Shown one piece after another: positions 38,302 through 45,915 of a stretch of 64,000 nt of DNA (position 1 is the stretch's first letter; the number at the start of each line of letters is the position of its first letter). The position numbers and the translations under genes are program-made. Below the pieces are notes generated by a model. It saw only the letters and a program-made list of their open reading frames with translations. It searched no databases and was not told the DNA's origin. The stretch is from BS150m-G50 sp964517435 (GTDB lineage Bacteria > CAIWAD01 > BS150m-G50), in the NCBI GenBank assembly GCA_964517435.1, contig CAZFEC010000002.1:1-64000 (forward strand). The letters are read 5' to 3'.

Positions 38302-39557
38302 CACATCCTAAATCGGACCTGGCCGTAGCACTGGATGTTGGCTCCTCGCGGGTACGGATGTTGATCGGCACCTTTACGGAAGGCGATCCCCGTGTGCAGG
38401 TGGTCGCGCGCCACAGCGTTCCCGCCAGCGGTATCCGTGACGGAGGCATCTATAATCACGAGCACGTTGAGCAATCGATCAGCGATTGTATCACGGAACT
38501 GGAACAGGAATACGGGGCCGGCGTGCATGAGACTGTCGTCGCCCTGTCCGGGGATCGTCTGCGCTTCCGGCGCCAGTCCTACCGTCTGAAAACGGGGAAT
38601 CCTTCCGGTCGCAAGAACGGGATCAGAATCAAGCCGGAGCATATCGACCGGCTCTACCAGCGGATCCAGGAACAGTTTATCGAACATGATTACGACCCGC
38701 TGCACTACCATGAACAACTGTTTTCACTCGACGAAGGGGGACTGGTGCAGCGCCCGGTCGGTCTGAGTTCGATGATGCTGGCCGGCAGCCTGGTTGCACA
38801 ATTCTATCCGACTTCCACGATAGCTAATGTCAGGCGTGTGGTTGAGCGCTCCGGTCTGATCGTGCGCGCCGTGGTCTCCGCCGGACTGGCTTCATCGCTG
38901 GCGGTACTGAACGAAGATGAGAAAGAGTTGGGAGTGCTGCTGATAGACCTCGGAGCCGACATGTCCGATCTGATCGCCTGGCAGCACGGTCAGGTGCAGT
39001 TCGCCGGCAACATCGCCCTGGGTGCGCACCGTATCACGCGCGACATCGCCGAAACCTTGCGGGTGGAACCGCCGACCGCCGAATCGATCAAGCGCAACTT
39101 CGGCACGGTCGGGAGTGAGGGCAGTCCGGAGGAGGACATCGAGTACACCGATTTCCGCCACACGGTGCACACGGTCGGCACCTCGGAGGTGCGCCAGATC
39201 GTGCAACCGCGGGTGGAGGAGGTCCTGCAGCGTCTCCACGACTTCGCGGCGGAGAATGTGCTGATCGGCGGCCTGGGCGGCGGTATCGTCCTGACCGGCG
39301 GCGGCAGCCGGCTGCTGGGTCTGCCCCAGATGGTCAGCGAGGTTTTCGGCAAACCCACCCGGCTGGGACGGCCGCTGGGCTTTGACAATCTCGACGACCA
39401 GTTCGCTTTTGAAGAGGCTACGGCGCTGGGAATGCTGCGCTGGCAGACCAAGCCGGAGCGCTACGAGTTGAGACGCCGCGAGACTCAGCGACTGACCCGC
39501 TGGGTAAAACGGTGGCAGAAACGGACAATCAAGAAAATGGATCGCATATTCAATTGA
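38298..39557 (+). CDS. Second FtsA-like protein, degenerate nucleotide site
   Basis: 419 residues, same fold and order of motifs as the upstream FtsA: ALDVGSSRVRMLIG (~11, phosphate-1) and GGIVLTGGGSRLLGL (~326, adenosine motif). The phosphate-2 motif, normally DIGGGTxD, reads LIDLGADMSDLIAW, so the Gly-Gly-Thr that grips the phosphates is lost. The tail TRWVKRWQKRTIKKMDRIFN is a good amphipathic, strongly basic membrane-targeting helix, stronger than in FtsA itself. Start GTG 38298 overlaps the ftsA stop. Probably an ATPase-impaired paralogue that copolymerises with FtsA or anchors FtsZ. Confidence 0.85.
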   Translation: MTHPKSDLAVALDVGSSRVRMLIGTFTEGDPRVQVVARHSVPASGIRDGGIYNHEHVEQSISDCITELEQEYGAGVHETVVALSGDRLRFRRQSYRLKTGNPSGRKNGIRIKPEHIDRLYQRIQEQFIEHDYDPLHYHEQLFSLDEGGLVQRPVGLSSMMLAGSLVAQFYPTSTIANVRRVVERSGLIVRAVVSAGLASSLAVLNEDEKELGVLLIDLGADMSDLIAWQHGQVQFAGNIALGAHRITRDIAETLRVEPPTAESIKRNFGTVGSEGSPEEDIEYTDFRHTVHTVGTSEVRQIVQPRVEEVLQRLHDFAAENVLIGGLGGGIVLTGGGSRLLGLPQMVSEVFGKPTRLGRPLGFDNLDDQFAFEEATALGMLRWQTKPERYELRRRETQRLTRWVKRWQKRTIKKMDRIFN

Positions 39558-39574
39558 CAGGTGCGGAGGCAGTT

Positions 39575-40756
39575 ATGGAAATGGCTTTCAACCTCGACGA
39601 CAGTTTCGAGCATGAAGCGCGGATTCGCGTTATCGGCATCGGCGGCGGGGGCGGCAATGCCATCAACCGGATGATCACGGAAGCGTTGAACGGTGTCGAG
39701 TTCATCGCCATCAACACGGACCACCAGGCGCTGGAGATGAACGGCGCCGCCAGCAAGCTGCAGATCGGGCGTAAGGCCACCCGCGGTCTGGGCGCCGGCG
39801 CGCTGCCTGAAGTCGGACGCGAAGCGCTGCTCGAAGAAGAGCACGAAGTGCGCTCCTTCATCCAGGGTGCCGACATGGTATTCATCACCGCCGGCATGGG
39901 CGGCGGCACCGGCACCGGCGCTGCACCGGAGGTAGCGCGCATCGCCCGCGAGGAAGGTGTGTTGACGGTGGGCATCGTCACCAAGCCCTTCCTCTTCGAA
40001 GGGCAGCAGCGCATGCAGCGCGCCGAACAGGGGATCGACGAGCTTAAGCAGAAGGTTGACACGCTGCTGGTGATTCCCAATCAGCGGCTGATGAGCGTGG
40101 TGGAGAAGACCACGTCGCTGTTCGACGCCTTCCGCCTGGCCGACAATGTGCTCTACCAGGCGGCTAAGGGAATCGCCGACCTCATTACGATCCACGGGAT
40201 GATCAATCTCGACTTCGCCGATGTAAGGACGATCATGTCCGAGATGGGCGACGCGTTAATGGGCGTCGGCGTGGCGTCCGGCGAACACAGGGCCCTGGAA
40301 GCGGCGCAGAAGGCGATCTCCAGTCCGCTGCTGGACGATGTCTCCATCAAGGGCGCCAGCGGTGTGCTAATCAATATCACCGGCGGCGACGATCTCACCC
40401 TCTACGATGTCCAGGATGCCACCAATGTCATCTATGACTCCGCCGGCGGCGACGCCAATATTATTTTCGGTACCGTGGTCGATCCCTCCCTCGACAGCGA
40501 AGTGCGGATCACCGTAATCGCGACCGGCATTCAGCGACCGGCGGAGCCGGGCGTCATCGATCTCAAGCACGCCGCACCGCAACCGGCAGTGGTCAAGCAG
40601 CAGGAGCTGTTCACCTCAACGCCGGTGCGTCCGCGCCAGCCCGCACCGCAACCGCAACCGGCGCCGGAGCGGGACTACCGCCTCCGCAAGGAACCGTTGC
40701 GGCGCACGGAGGAGGATCTGGAAATACCAACTTTTCTGCGACGGCAGATGGACTGA
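39575..40756 (+). CDS. ftsZ: Cell division GTPase FtsZ
   Basis: Tubulin-like GTPase forming the Z ring; 393 residues. VIGIGGGGGNAINRMI (~17), tubulin signature GMGGGTGTGAAPE (~107-119), T7 loop NLDFADVRTIM (~210) and the C-terminal conserved peptide DLEIPTFLRRQMD that binds FtsA. Start ATG 39575 is chosen because GGAGG is five bases upstream and it begins after the ftsA2 stop; a GTG at 39512 would overlap it. It is the last gene of the cluster; a terminator follows. Contains no TGTATCAC word. Confidence 0.97.
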   Translation: MEMAFNLDDSFEHEARIRVIGIGGGGGNAINRMITEALNGVEFIAINTDHQALEMNGAASKLQIGRKATRGLGAGALPEVGREALLEEEHEVRSFIQGADMVFITAGMGGGTGTGAAPEVARIAREEGVLTVGIVTKPFLFEGQQRMQRAEQGIDELKQKVDTLLVIPNQRLMSVVEKTTSLFDAFRLADNVLYQAAKGIADLITIHGMINLDFADVRTIMSEMGDALMGVGVASGEHRALEAAQKAISSPLLDDVSIKGASGVLINITGGDDLTLYDVQDATNVIYDSAGGDANIIFGTVVDPSLDSEVRITVIATGIQRPAEPGVIDLKHAAPQPAVVKQQELFTSTPVRPRQPAPQPQPAPERDYRLRKEPLRRTEEDLEIPTFLRRQMD

Positions 40757-40796
40757 TCGCGAACAGGCACAACGAACCGTTCCCCTGTCACGGCTC

Positions 40797-40838
40797 GAGG
40801 GCGAAAGCAGTATCTCCGCACATGCTTTCGCCCTCCGT
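40797..40838 (+). terminator. Terminator of the dcw cluster
   Basis: 13-bp perfect stem GAGGGCGAAAGCA (40797-40809) / TGCTTTCGCCCTC (40823-40835), followed by CGTTTCT. Confidence 0.75.
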
Positions 40839-40922
40839 TTCTCTGGCTGTAAAAGCCTCGTGCTTTGCGTGAGGTGTTTTTCTGTCTTCTATCTTCTGCA
40901 TTCCATATTCTCTTGATTCATT

Positions 40923-40995
40923 GCCCGGGTAGCTCAGTGGATAGAGCAGTGGTTTCCTAAACCATTGGTCGGAGGTTCGATTCCTCTCCCGGGTA
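40923..40995 (+). tRNA. tRNA-Arg (anticodon CCT)
   Basis: Acceptor arms GCCCGGG/CCCGGGT (last pair G-T wobble), D-loop AGCTCAGTGGATAGAGCA, anticodon loop TTCCTAA on a GTGGT/ACCAT stem, T arm GGAGG-TTCGATT-CCTCT. Discriminator A; CCA not encoded. Reads AGG codons. Confidence 0.93.
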
Positions 40996-40997
40996 CT

Positions 40998-41032
40998 ACT
41001 TAAAGACCCGGCTAAATGCCGGGTCTTTAAGT
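40998..41032 (+). terminator. Strong hairpin after tRNA-Arg
   Basis: 15-bp perfect stem ACTTAAAGACCCGGC (40998-41012) / GCCGGGTCTTTAAGT (41018-41032), starting 2 bp after the tRNA. Likely terminator, though the T-run lies within the stem. Confidence 0.65.
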
Positions 41033-41132
41033 CTAGAACATTGCACGACAGAACCGTGCATTGTTCCACGTCTTCTGGACAGAGTATAAACTTGTGCGCC
41101 AGCTTAAAGATGGTACTATATTTGGGTCGACC

Positions 41133-41397
41133 GTACTACTTAAAGCCAGCTTCGCTGGCTTTAAGCCTAGACGAACAATCGCTACGCGACTGTTCGTCCC
41201 GCTGTTCAGACAACGTAGCTTCGCTGGCTTTAAGCCTAGACGAACAATCGCTACGCGACTGTTCGTCCCGCTGTTCAGACAACGTAGCTTCGCTGGCTTT
41301 AAGCCTAGACGAACAATCGCTACGCGACCGTTCGTCCCGCTGTTCAGACAACGTAGCTTTGCTGGCTTTAAGCCTAGACGAACGGCCGCTGCGCGTC
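41133..41397. repeat. 69-bp tandem palindromic repeat
   Basis: Units begin at 41149, 41218, 41287 and (partial, diverged) 41356, each GCTTCGCTGGCTTTAAGCC then an imperfect palindrome (CGAACAATCGC-tac-GCGA-c-TGTTCG) and CCCGCTGTTCAGACAACGTA. The first unit is preceded by CTTAAAGCCAGC, completing a 12-bp hairpin (41139-41165). Because 69 is divisible by three, several frames stay open through it; these are not genes. Further small palindromes (CGAACG..., TTGCGCC-ttt-GGCGCAA at 41559-41576) fill the space to 41660. No gene is seen between 40996 and 41662. Confidence 0.9.
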
Positions 41398-41662
41398 ACA
41401 AAAAGAGCTTTGCGTCCTTCTTGTGCCTCTTGCAACGCTTACGCGTCGCAAGCGAACAACAACTAACAGGTTCTCACCTTTCTTGATCGGAGAGCGGCAC
41501 AAGGCGAATAAACAAATGGGTATGTCTTGAACGTTACGCGTTCGAATGGGCGTGCTTCTTGCGCCTTTGGCGCAAGGCGATTGAACTTACGGACTGGTTT
41601 TAACCTCAATCTTTCGAATTTGCGAGAGGCATTTCGTTTTCGCTTTCCTGCCAGGGAGTGCA

Positions 41663-42802
41663 ATGTATCAATACCAGAAATCCTCCCGCTACTTCGCGCA
41701 GATCGCTCACGGCGTTGAAGAGCTGGGCGCGGAGGAGCTGGCGGAGCTGGGGGCGCGTGATACAAAGACCGGCTATCGTGGTGCGTACTTCAATGCCGAC
41801 CGGGAGTCGCTTTACCGTATAGTCTACCAAACCCGCATCAGCACCCGCATCCTGGCGCCGCTGTTGACCTTCGATTGCCACAGCACCAAGTATCTCTACA
41901 AGACCGCGCGGCAGATCGAATGGAGCGACTTCCTGACGCCCCGCCAGACCCTGGCGGTTTTTTCCAGTGTATCACACAGCCGTATCAGACATTCCAAGTA
42001 TGCCGCGCTGGTGCTGAAGGACGCCATCGTCGACTACTTTCGCGACAACCAGGGTGAGCGGCCCAGCGTAGACACCCTCGATCCGGATGTCTGGTTCAAT
42101 CTCTACATCCAGAATGACCGGGCCGTGATCAGTCTCGCCGTTTCCGGTGGTTCACTGCACCGGCGTGGTTACCGGACCGCCGCCGGCGAGGCGCCATTGC
42201 AGGAGACCGTGGCCGCCACCATCCTGCGCCTGACCGGCTGGGACGGCGAGCAGCCGCTCTACGATCCGATGTGCGGCTCCGGGACTATACTGTGCGAGGC
42301 GTTGATGCACTACCGGCGTTTGCCGGCCGGCGTACTGCGGGATCGTTTCGGTTTCCGGCACCTGCCCGATTTCGACGCCGCGGTCTGGCGCCGGGTGAAG
42401 GACTCGGCGAAGCAGCGGCTGCGACCGCTGCCGGAGGGGCTACTCGGCGGCAGTGATATTTCACCGGTCGCTCTGAAGCAGGCGCGGACCAATGCCGGAC
42501 GGCTGGAGCAGGGGGACCGCATCAAACTTACCGTAGCCGATTTCCGGCGGTTGCCCAGTCTTGAGCACCACATCATCGTCTGCAATCCCCCTTACGGACT
42601 ACGTTTGGAGCGGGGAGGCGACATTGGAGCCCTATACCGGGAGCTGGGGGATTTTCTCAAACAGCGATGCCGCGGCTCCACCGCCTTTGTCTACGCCGGC
42701 AAACGGGAGCTGATAAAATCGATCGGGCTGAAACCGGCCTGGAAACGACCGCTGGTGAGCGGCGCGCTGGACGGCCGGCTGGCGAAGTTCGAACTTTATT
42801 GA
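41663..42802 (+). CDS. RlmL-like 23S rRNA guanine-N2 methyltransferase
   Basis: 379 residues. N-terminal ferredoxin-like/THUMP part (~1-170, including AIVDYFRDNQGERPSVD) and C-terminal UPF0020 methyltransferase: DPMCGSGTILCEA (~208, SAM site), GGSDISPVALKQARTNA, and catalytic NPPYGLRLE (~309). It corresponds to the RlmL half of E. coli RlmKL (m2G2445); no RlmK domain is fused. The ATG follows AGGGAG. Two TGTATCAC words lie in it (41757, 41968). Confidence 0.9.
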   Translation: MYQYQKSSRYFAQIAHGVEELGAEELAELGARDTKTGYRGAYFNADRESLYRIVYQTRISTRILAPLLTFDCHSTKYLYKTARQIEWSDFLTPRQTLAVFSSVSHSRIRHSKYAALVLKDAIVDYFRDNQGERPSVDTLDPDVWFNLYIQNDRAVISLAVSGGSLHRRGYRTAAGEAPLQETVAATILRLTGWDGEQPLYDPMCGSGTILCEALMHYRRLPAGVLRDRFGFRHLPDFDAAVWRRVKDSAKQRLRPLPEGLLGGSDISPVALKQARTNAGRLEQGDRIKLTVADFRRLPSLEHHIIVCNPPYGLRLERGGDIGALYRELGDFLKQRCRGSTAFVYAGKRELIKSIGLKPAWKRPLVSGALDGRLAKFELY

Positions 42803-42948
42803 TACCTTAATAATCTTGATACCTGCAACCCGGGAGTGTCCGGTCTGACGGATTGCCGTAACCACGGTTTTGTGATACAAAACCTGATGCCCGCAAGCGG
42901 CGGTAGCGCTACAGCCCGGTATTGAAACGAGAGAGAGTTGATAACGCG

Positions 42949-43428
42949 ATGGATCGATCCTTCACTGAACCCCAGATTCTGTTGGCCAGGCTGCTGAATT
43001 TCTCCTTCGTGCGGGAAGGACGACTGGCCGGTATGGGCATGCCGGCCGCCGGTTACTCGCCGGTCGCGGTCGAGTTCCTGCACAGCTGCGGTGTCAGCAC
43101 CGTCGTTAATCTCTCCGGCAAGGACGACGGACTGACGGGATACTTCCGGTTGCTGCGGGAGGATGTGATCGATTTCGCCGTGCCCACTCCGGAGCAGATC
43201 GACCGCATCTGGCAGACCTACATCCAGCTGCCGCCTGGCGAGGCGATGGCGGTTCACTGCGAAGCGGGTGTGGGACGCGCCGGCACCGTGCTGGCCTGCC
43301 TGCTGGGTCGTGAATTGGGCCTGCCCGGCGGGGAAGCGATCACGTCGCTGCGGAGCGTGCGTCCCGGCAGCGTCGAGACGGTTGCACAGGTTGAGTTCAT
43401 CGATCAATACCTGCGACGGTATCTCTGA
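42949..43428 (+). CDS. Dual-specificity/tyrosine phosphatase-like protein
   Basis: 159 residues. The phosphatase P-loop HCEAGVGRAGT (~103-113; CX5R) and upstream GVSTVVNLSGKDDG with a possible general acid around ~80 fit the cyclin-like DSP/PTP superfamily. Substrate unknown. The start is uncertain: ATG 42949 with GAGAGAG at 11 bases, or TTG 42922. The intergenic region before it contains the longest symmetrical form of the TGTGATACA word (42867-42883), which could be an operator. Confidence 0.8.
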   Translation: MDRSFTEPQILLARLLNFSFVREGRLAGMGMPAAGYSPVAVEFLHSCGVSTVVNLSGKDDGLTGYFRLLREDVIDFAVPTPEQIDRIWQTYIQLPPGEAMAVHCEAGVGRAGTVLACLLGRELGLPGGEAITSLRSVRPGSVETVAQVEFIDQYLRRYL

Positions 43429-43478
43429 CTCACCCGTCGAGAGCAGGTTGCGCAGAATGTATCACAACTCAAGCAGAC

Positions 43479-44645
43479 ATGCGTATTCCACCTGACTTTC
43501 CGGATTCCCGTCACTTTGTCCGCACCGGTTTACTCCTTGACACACAACAGGTGCGCGCCAACATCGCCGCCATGGCGGCTAAAGCGGCTGCCAGCGCCGT
43601 GCGGTTCCGCCCGCATTTCAAGACTCATCAGTCCCGGCGCATCGGTGCGTGGTTCCGGGAGGAGGGTGTACAGGCGATCACCGTCTCCTCCCTGGAGATG
43701 GCCGCATACTTCGCGGAGGATAACGAGCAGGGCGGCTGGCGAGACATCACCGTCGCCTTTCCGGTCAACCTGCGCGAAGCCAGGCTCCTGAACCGCCTGG
43801 CGGGTGAAATTGAACTAAGCCTGCTGGTCGACGCGGAACCGGTTGTATCACAATTAGCCAACCTGCTGCAGCACGAAATCTCGCTCTGGATCGAGATCGA
43901 CACCGGCTATCAACGCAGCGGTGTCGATTGGCGACAAACGGACAGGCTGGCTCGGATCATCGCCGCGGTGGAAGCCTCCCCGCGACTGCGCTTTGCCGGC
44001 CTGCTCAGCCACGCCGGCCGGACCTATCAGGCCCCGGATCCCGACGCGGTGGTGGCGCAATTCCGTGAGACAAATGTACAGCTGCAGGAATGCCGAGAGC
44101 TTCTCGGCCGGCCGGACTGCCCTCTCTCAGTAGGCGATACGCCCGGCTGCAGCCTCGCCCCCGACTTCGCGGGTGTGGACGAAGTGCGTCCGGGGAATTT
44201 CATCTTCTACGATCTGATGCAGGAGCGGCTGAGCGCCTGCAGGGAGGAAGAGATCGCCCTGGTCGTAGCGACGCCGGTAGTCGCCGTTTACCCGGAACGT
44301 CGGCACATAGTCATCCAGGGCGGTGCGGTGCATATCAGTCTGGAAACGCTGCCCGGACCGGATGACGGACCGATTTACGGTTATGCCGGGACAATGGACG
44401 TTGACGGTGGCCTGCGGATTAATCGACAGGCGCCGTTGGTTTCCCTCTCGCAGGAACATGGCATCATCGAGGATCTGCGCGGCGAGCTGCTGGCGGCGGT
44501 ACGTCCGGGCGACCTGCTGACGGTCTTTCCGGTCCACGCCTGTCTCACGGCGGATCTCTACCCGCTGTATCACACCGTCGCCGGTGATCGGATCGAACGA
44601 CGGCGATCGAACGACATCAATCCTGGAGGATATAATGAACCGTGA
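43479..44645 (+). CDS. DSD1-family PLP enzyme (D-threonine aldolase/D-serine dehydratase-like)
   Basis: 388 residues, alanine-racemase N-terminal barrel with PLP lysine in RPHFKTHQ (~43-50), then SHAGRTYQ, VGDTPGCS and the C-terminal metal-binding HACLTADLY (~353, His and Cys ligands) seen in DSD1/D-threonine aldolase enzymes. Likely acts on D-hydroxy amino acids. The ribosome site is poor; the upstream gap contains a TGTATCACA at 43458, and two more lie in the gene. The end overlaps the HD gene by 11 bp. Confidence 0.85.
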   Translation: MRIPPDFPDSRHFVRTGLLLDTQQVRANIAAMAAKAAASAVRFRPHFKTHQSRRIGAWFREEGVQAITVSSLEMAAYFAEDNEQGGWRDITVAFPVNLREARLLNRLAGEIELSLLVDAEPVVSQLANLLQHEISLWIEIDTGYQRSGVDWRQTDRLARIIAAVEASPRLRFAGLLSHAGRTYQAPDPDAVVAQFRETNVQLQECRELLGRPDCPLSVGDTPGCSLAPDFAGVDEVRPGNFIFYDLMQERLSACREEEIALVVATPVVAVYPERRHIVIQGGAVHISLETLPGPDDGPIYGYAGTMDVDGGLRINRQAPLVSLSQEHGIIEDLRGELLAAVRPGDLLTVFPVHACLTADLYPLYHTVAGDRIERRRSNDINPGGYNEP

Positions 44646-45186
44646 CGAAGCTTATGCCATCCTGACTGAATTCACCCAGAAGGAATCGCTGGTGAAACAC
44701 GCCCTGGCGGTGGAAGCCGCGATGCGGGCCTATGCCGCCAAGTTTGAAGCGGACCCTGAAGAGTGGGGCGTCTGCGGTCTGCTGCACGATTTCGATTACG
44801 AACGCTGGCCGGACAACCACCCCCAGGCGGGGGAATCGATCCTGACCGAGCGGGGAGTAGCGCCGGAAGTGCGCCGGGCGATCCAGGGTCACAGCGACGC
44901 GACCGGTGTCCCGCGCGACAGCGACATGGCGAAAGTGCTTTACGCCGTGGACGAGCTGACCGGTTTTCTGGTCGCCGTTACACTGGTACGCCCGGACCGC
45001 TCCCTGATCCAGGTCAAGGTGAAGTCGGTGCGCAAGAAGATGAAGGACCGCAAGTTCGCCGCGGCGGTGAATCGTGAAGAGCTGCTGCAGGGCGCCGCCG
45101 ATCTGGGCGTCGAGTTCGCCGACCATGTGGAGACGGTGCTGCAGGCGATGAGCGGAGTTGCCGCTGAACTCGGTCTGGAACCCTGA
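44635..45186 (+). CDS. HD-domain (HDIG-type) phosphohydrolase
   Basis: 183 residues. His in VKHALAVEAAM (~22), HD dyad in LLHDFDYERWPDNHP (~49-64) and downstream IQGHSDATG: the metal ligands of small HD proteins that act on nucleotides. The ATG follows TCCTGGAGGATATA, an excellent ribosome site inside the previous gene. Substrate not predictable. Family members of this exact length (~180-190) are common and uncharacterised. Confidence 0.85.
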   Translation: MNRDEAYAILTEFTQKESLVKHALAVEAAMRAYAAKFEADPEEWGVCGLLHDFDYERWPDNHPQAGESILTERGVAPEVRRAIQGHSDATGVPRDSDMAKVLYAVDELTGFLVAVTLVRPDRSLIQVKVKSVRKKMKDRKFAAAVNREELLQGAADLGVEFADHVETVLQAMSGVAAELGLEP

Positions 45187-45346
45187 CCGTTCTTTCACCT
45201 GTCTCACGCGTCTCACGACGGGTTGTAGAAGGCTTAATCCAGCCGCTCCGGCGACTTGGCACCCCTTTTGTGAGTCACCGCCGGGGTCGATTACAGATTC
45301 CCTTGCATCGACCGTGATTTCCCCTTTCTTAATAGATTATCGTTTC

Positions 45347-45414
45347 GGAACGCTGACAAGATGCAGCGTTCCAAATGGCATTTGGAGCAGACAATGTTCC
45401 ATTGCTGCTCAAAT
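45347..45414. repeat. Compound hairpin element, copy B (upstream of nuoE)
   Basis: GGAACGCTG/CAGCGTTCC (45347-45355, 45364-45372) followed by the palindrome CCAAATGGCATTTGG and an ATTTGGAGCAG/CTGCTCAAAT stem (45380-45390, 45405-45414). The two-stem order matches copy A before serS. It ends 26 bp before the nuoE start, covering the leader. Confidence 0.65.
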
Positions 45415-45439
45415 TCCATCCGAACTGACGGGAGTTTAG

Positions 45440-45913
45440 ATGCCGTTTGCTTTTACTTCTGAAGAGCGGTCGGAGATTGACGAGCTGATCGGTCGCTATC
45501 CCGACAGACAATCCGCGCTGTTGCCGGTACTGCACCTGGTGCAACGCCGGGAAGGGTGGCTGGAGCGCGACGCCCTGCGGGCGGTGGCGGAGGTTCTGGA
45601 GCTGCCGCTGCTGCATGTGGAGGATGTCGCTACCTTCTACACGATGTACAATCTCCACCCGGTCGGCAGACATCATATTCAAATCTGCAAGAATCTATCC
45701 TGCTCGCTGCTTGGCTCAGCGGAACTGCTCCAATGGCTGAAGGATAAGTACAGCCTCACTCCCGGCCAGACCGACAGTGACGGCCGGTTCACCCTGACCA
45801 CCGTCGAGTGCCTCGGTGCCTGCGGTGACGCGCCGGTGGTCCAGATCAACGATGAGTATCACGCCAACTGTACCCCGGAACGGCTGGAGCAGATCCTCGC
45901 CAAGCTGGAGTAG
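45440..45913 (+). CDS. nuoE: NADH-quinone oxidoreductase subunit E
   Basis: 24-kDa-type subunit of complex I's NADH-dehydrogenase module, 157 residues. The [2Fe-2S] ligands are in ICKNLSCSLLG (~78-83, CxxxxC) and VECLGACGDAP (~119-123, CxxxC). The N terminus (LLPVLHLVQRREGWLE) is typical. First gene of the partial nuo operon; ATG preceded by GGGAG. nuoF begins 2 bp after the stop. Confidence 0.95.
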   Translation: MPFAFTSEERSEIDELIGRYPDRQSALLPVLHLVQRREGWLERDALRAVAEVLELPLLHVEDVATFYTMYNLHPVGRHHIQICKNLSCSLLGSAELLQWLKDKYSLTPGQTDSDGRFTLTTVECLGACGDAPVVQINDEYHANCTPERLEQILAKLE

Positions 45914-45915
45914 CC

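Larger units (their letters stand above)
28084..44574. repeat. Cluster of the DNA word TGTATCAC / GTGATACA
   Basis: Manual reading finds the octamer 20 times in this 16.5-kb segment. TGTATCAC on the plus strand begins at 29466, 30516, 30895, 33264, 36469, 36952, 37673, 38487, 41968, 43458, 43844 and 44566. The reverse form begins at 28084, 32121, 33865, 34274, 35597, 36330, 41757 and 42871. Elsewhere in the window only 3089, 4887, 61057 and 62117 were found. Sites in genes fall in every codon phase; two are intergenic (42871, 43458). The base after the octamer is always A or G. Several extend symmetrically, such as GTTTTGTGATACAAAAC at 42867-42883 and GTTGTATCACAAC at 30893-30905. Confidence 0.75.

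Noticed and set aside
41062..41071. parS-like half-site TGTTCCACGT
   Set aside because: Only one half of the palindrome is present and it overlaps a local hairpin; chance match.
41041..41486. Overlapping ~140-codon open frames in three phases, both strands
   Set aside because: They arise because the 69-bp tandem repeat is divisible by three and lacks stops; products are simple repeats with no ribosome site.
28084..44574. Chi- or KOPS-like oriented recombination signal for the TGTATCAC word
   Set aside because: Orientation is mixed (12 versus 8) along one strand within a single region, without the strong skew such signals show.
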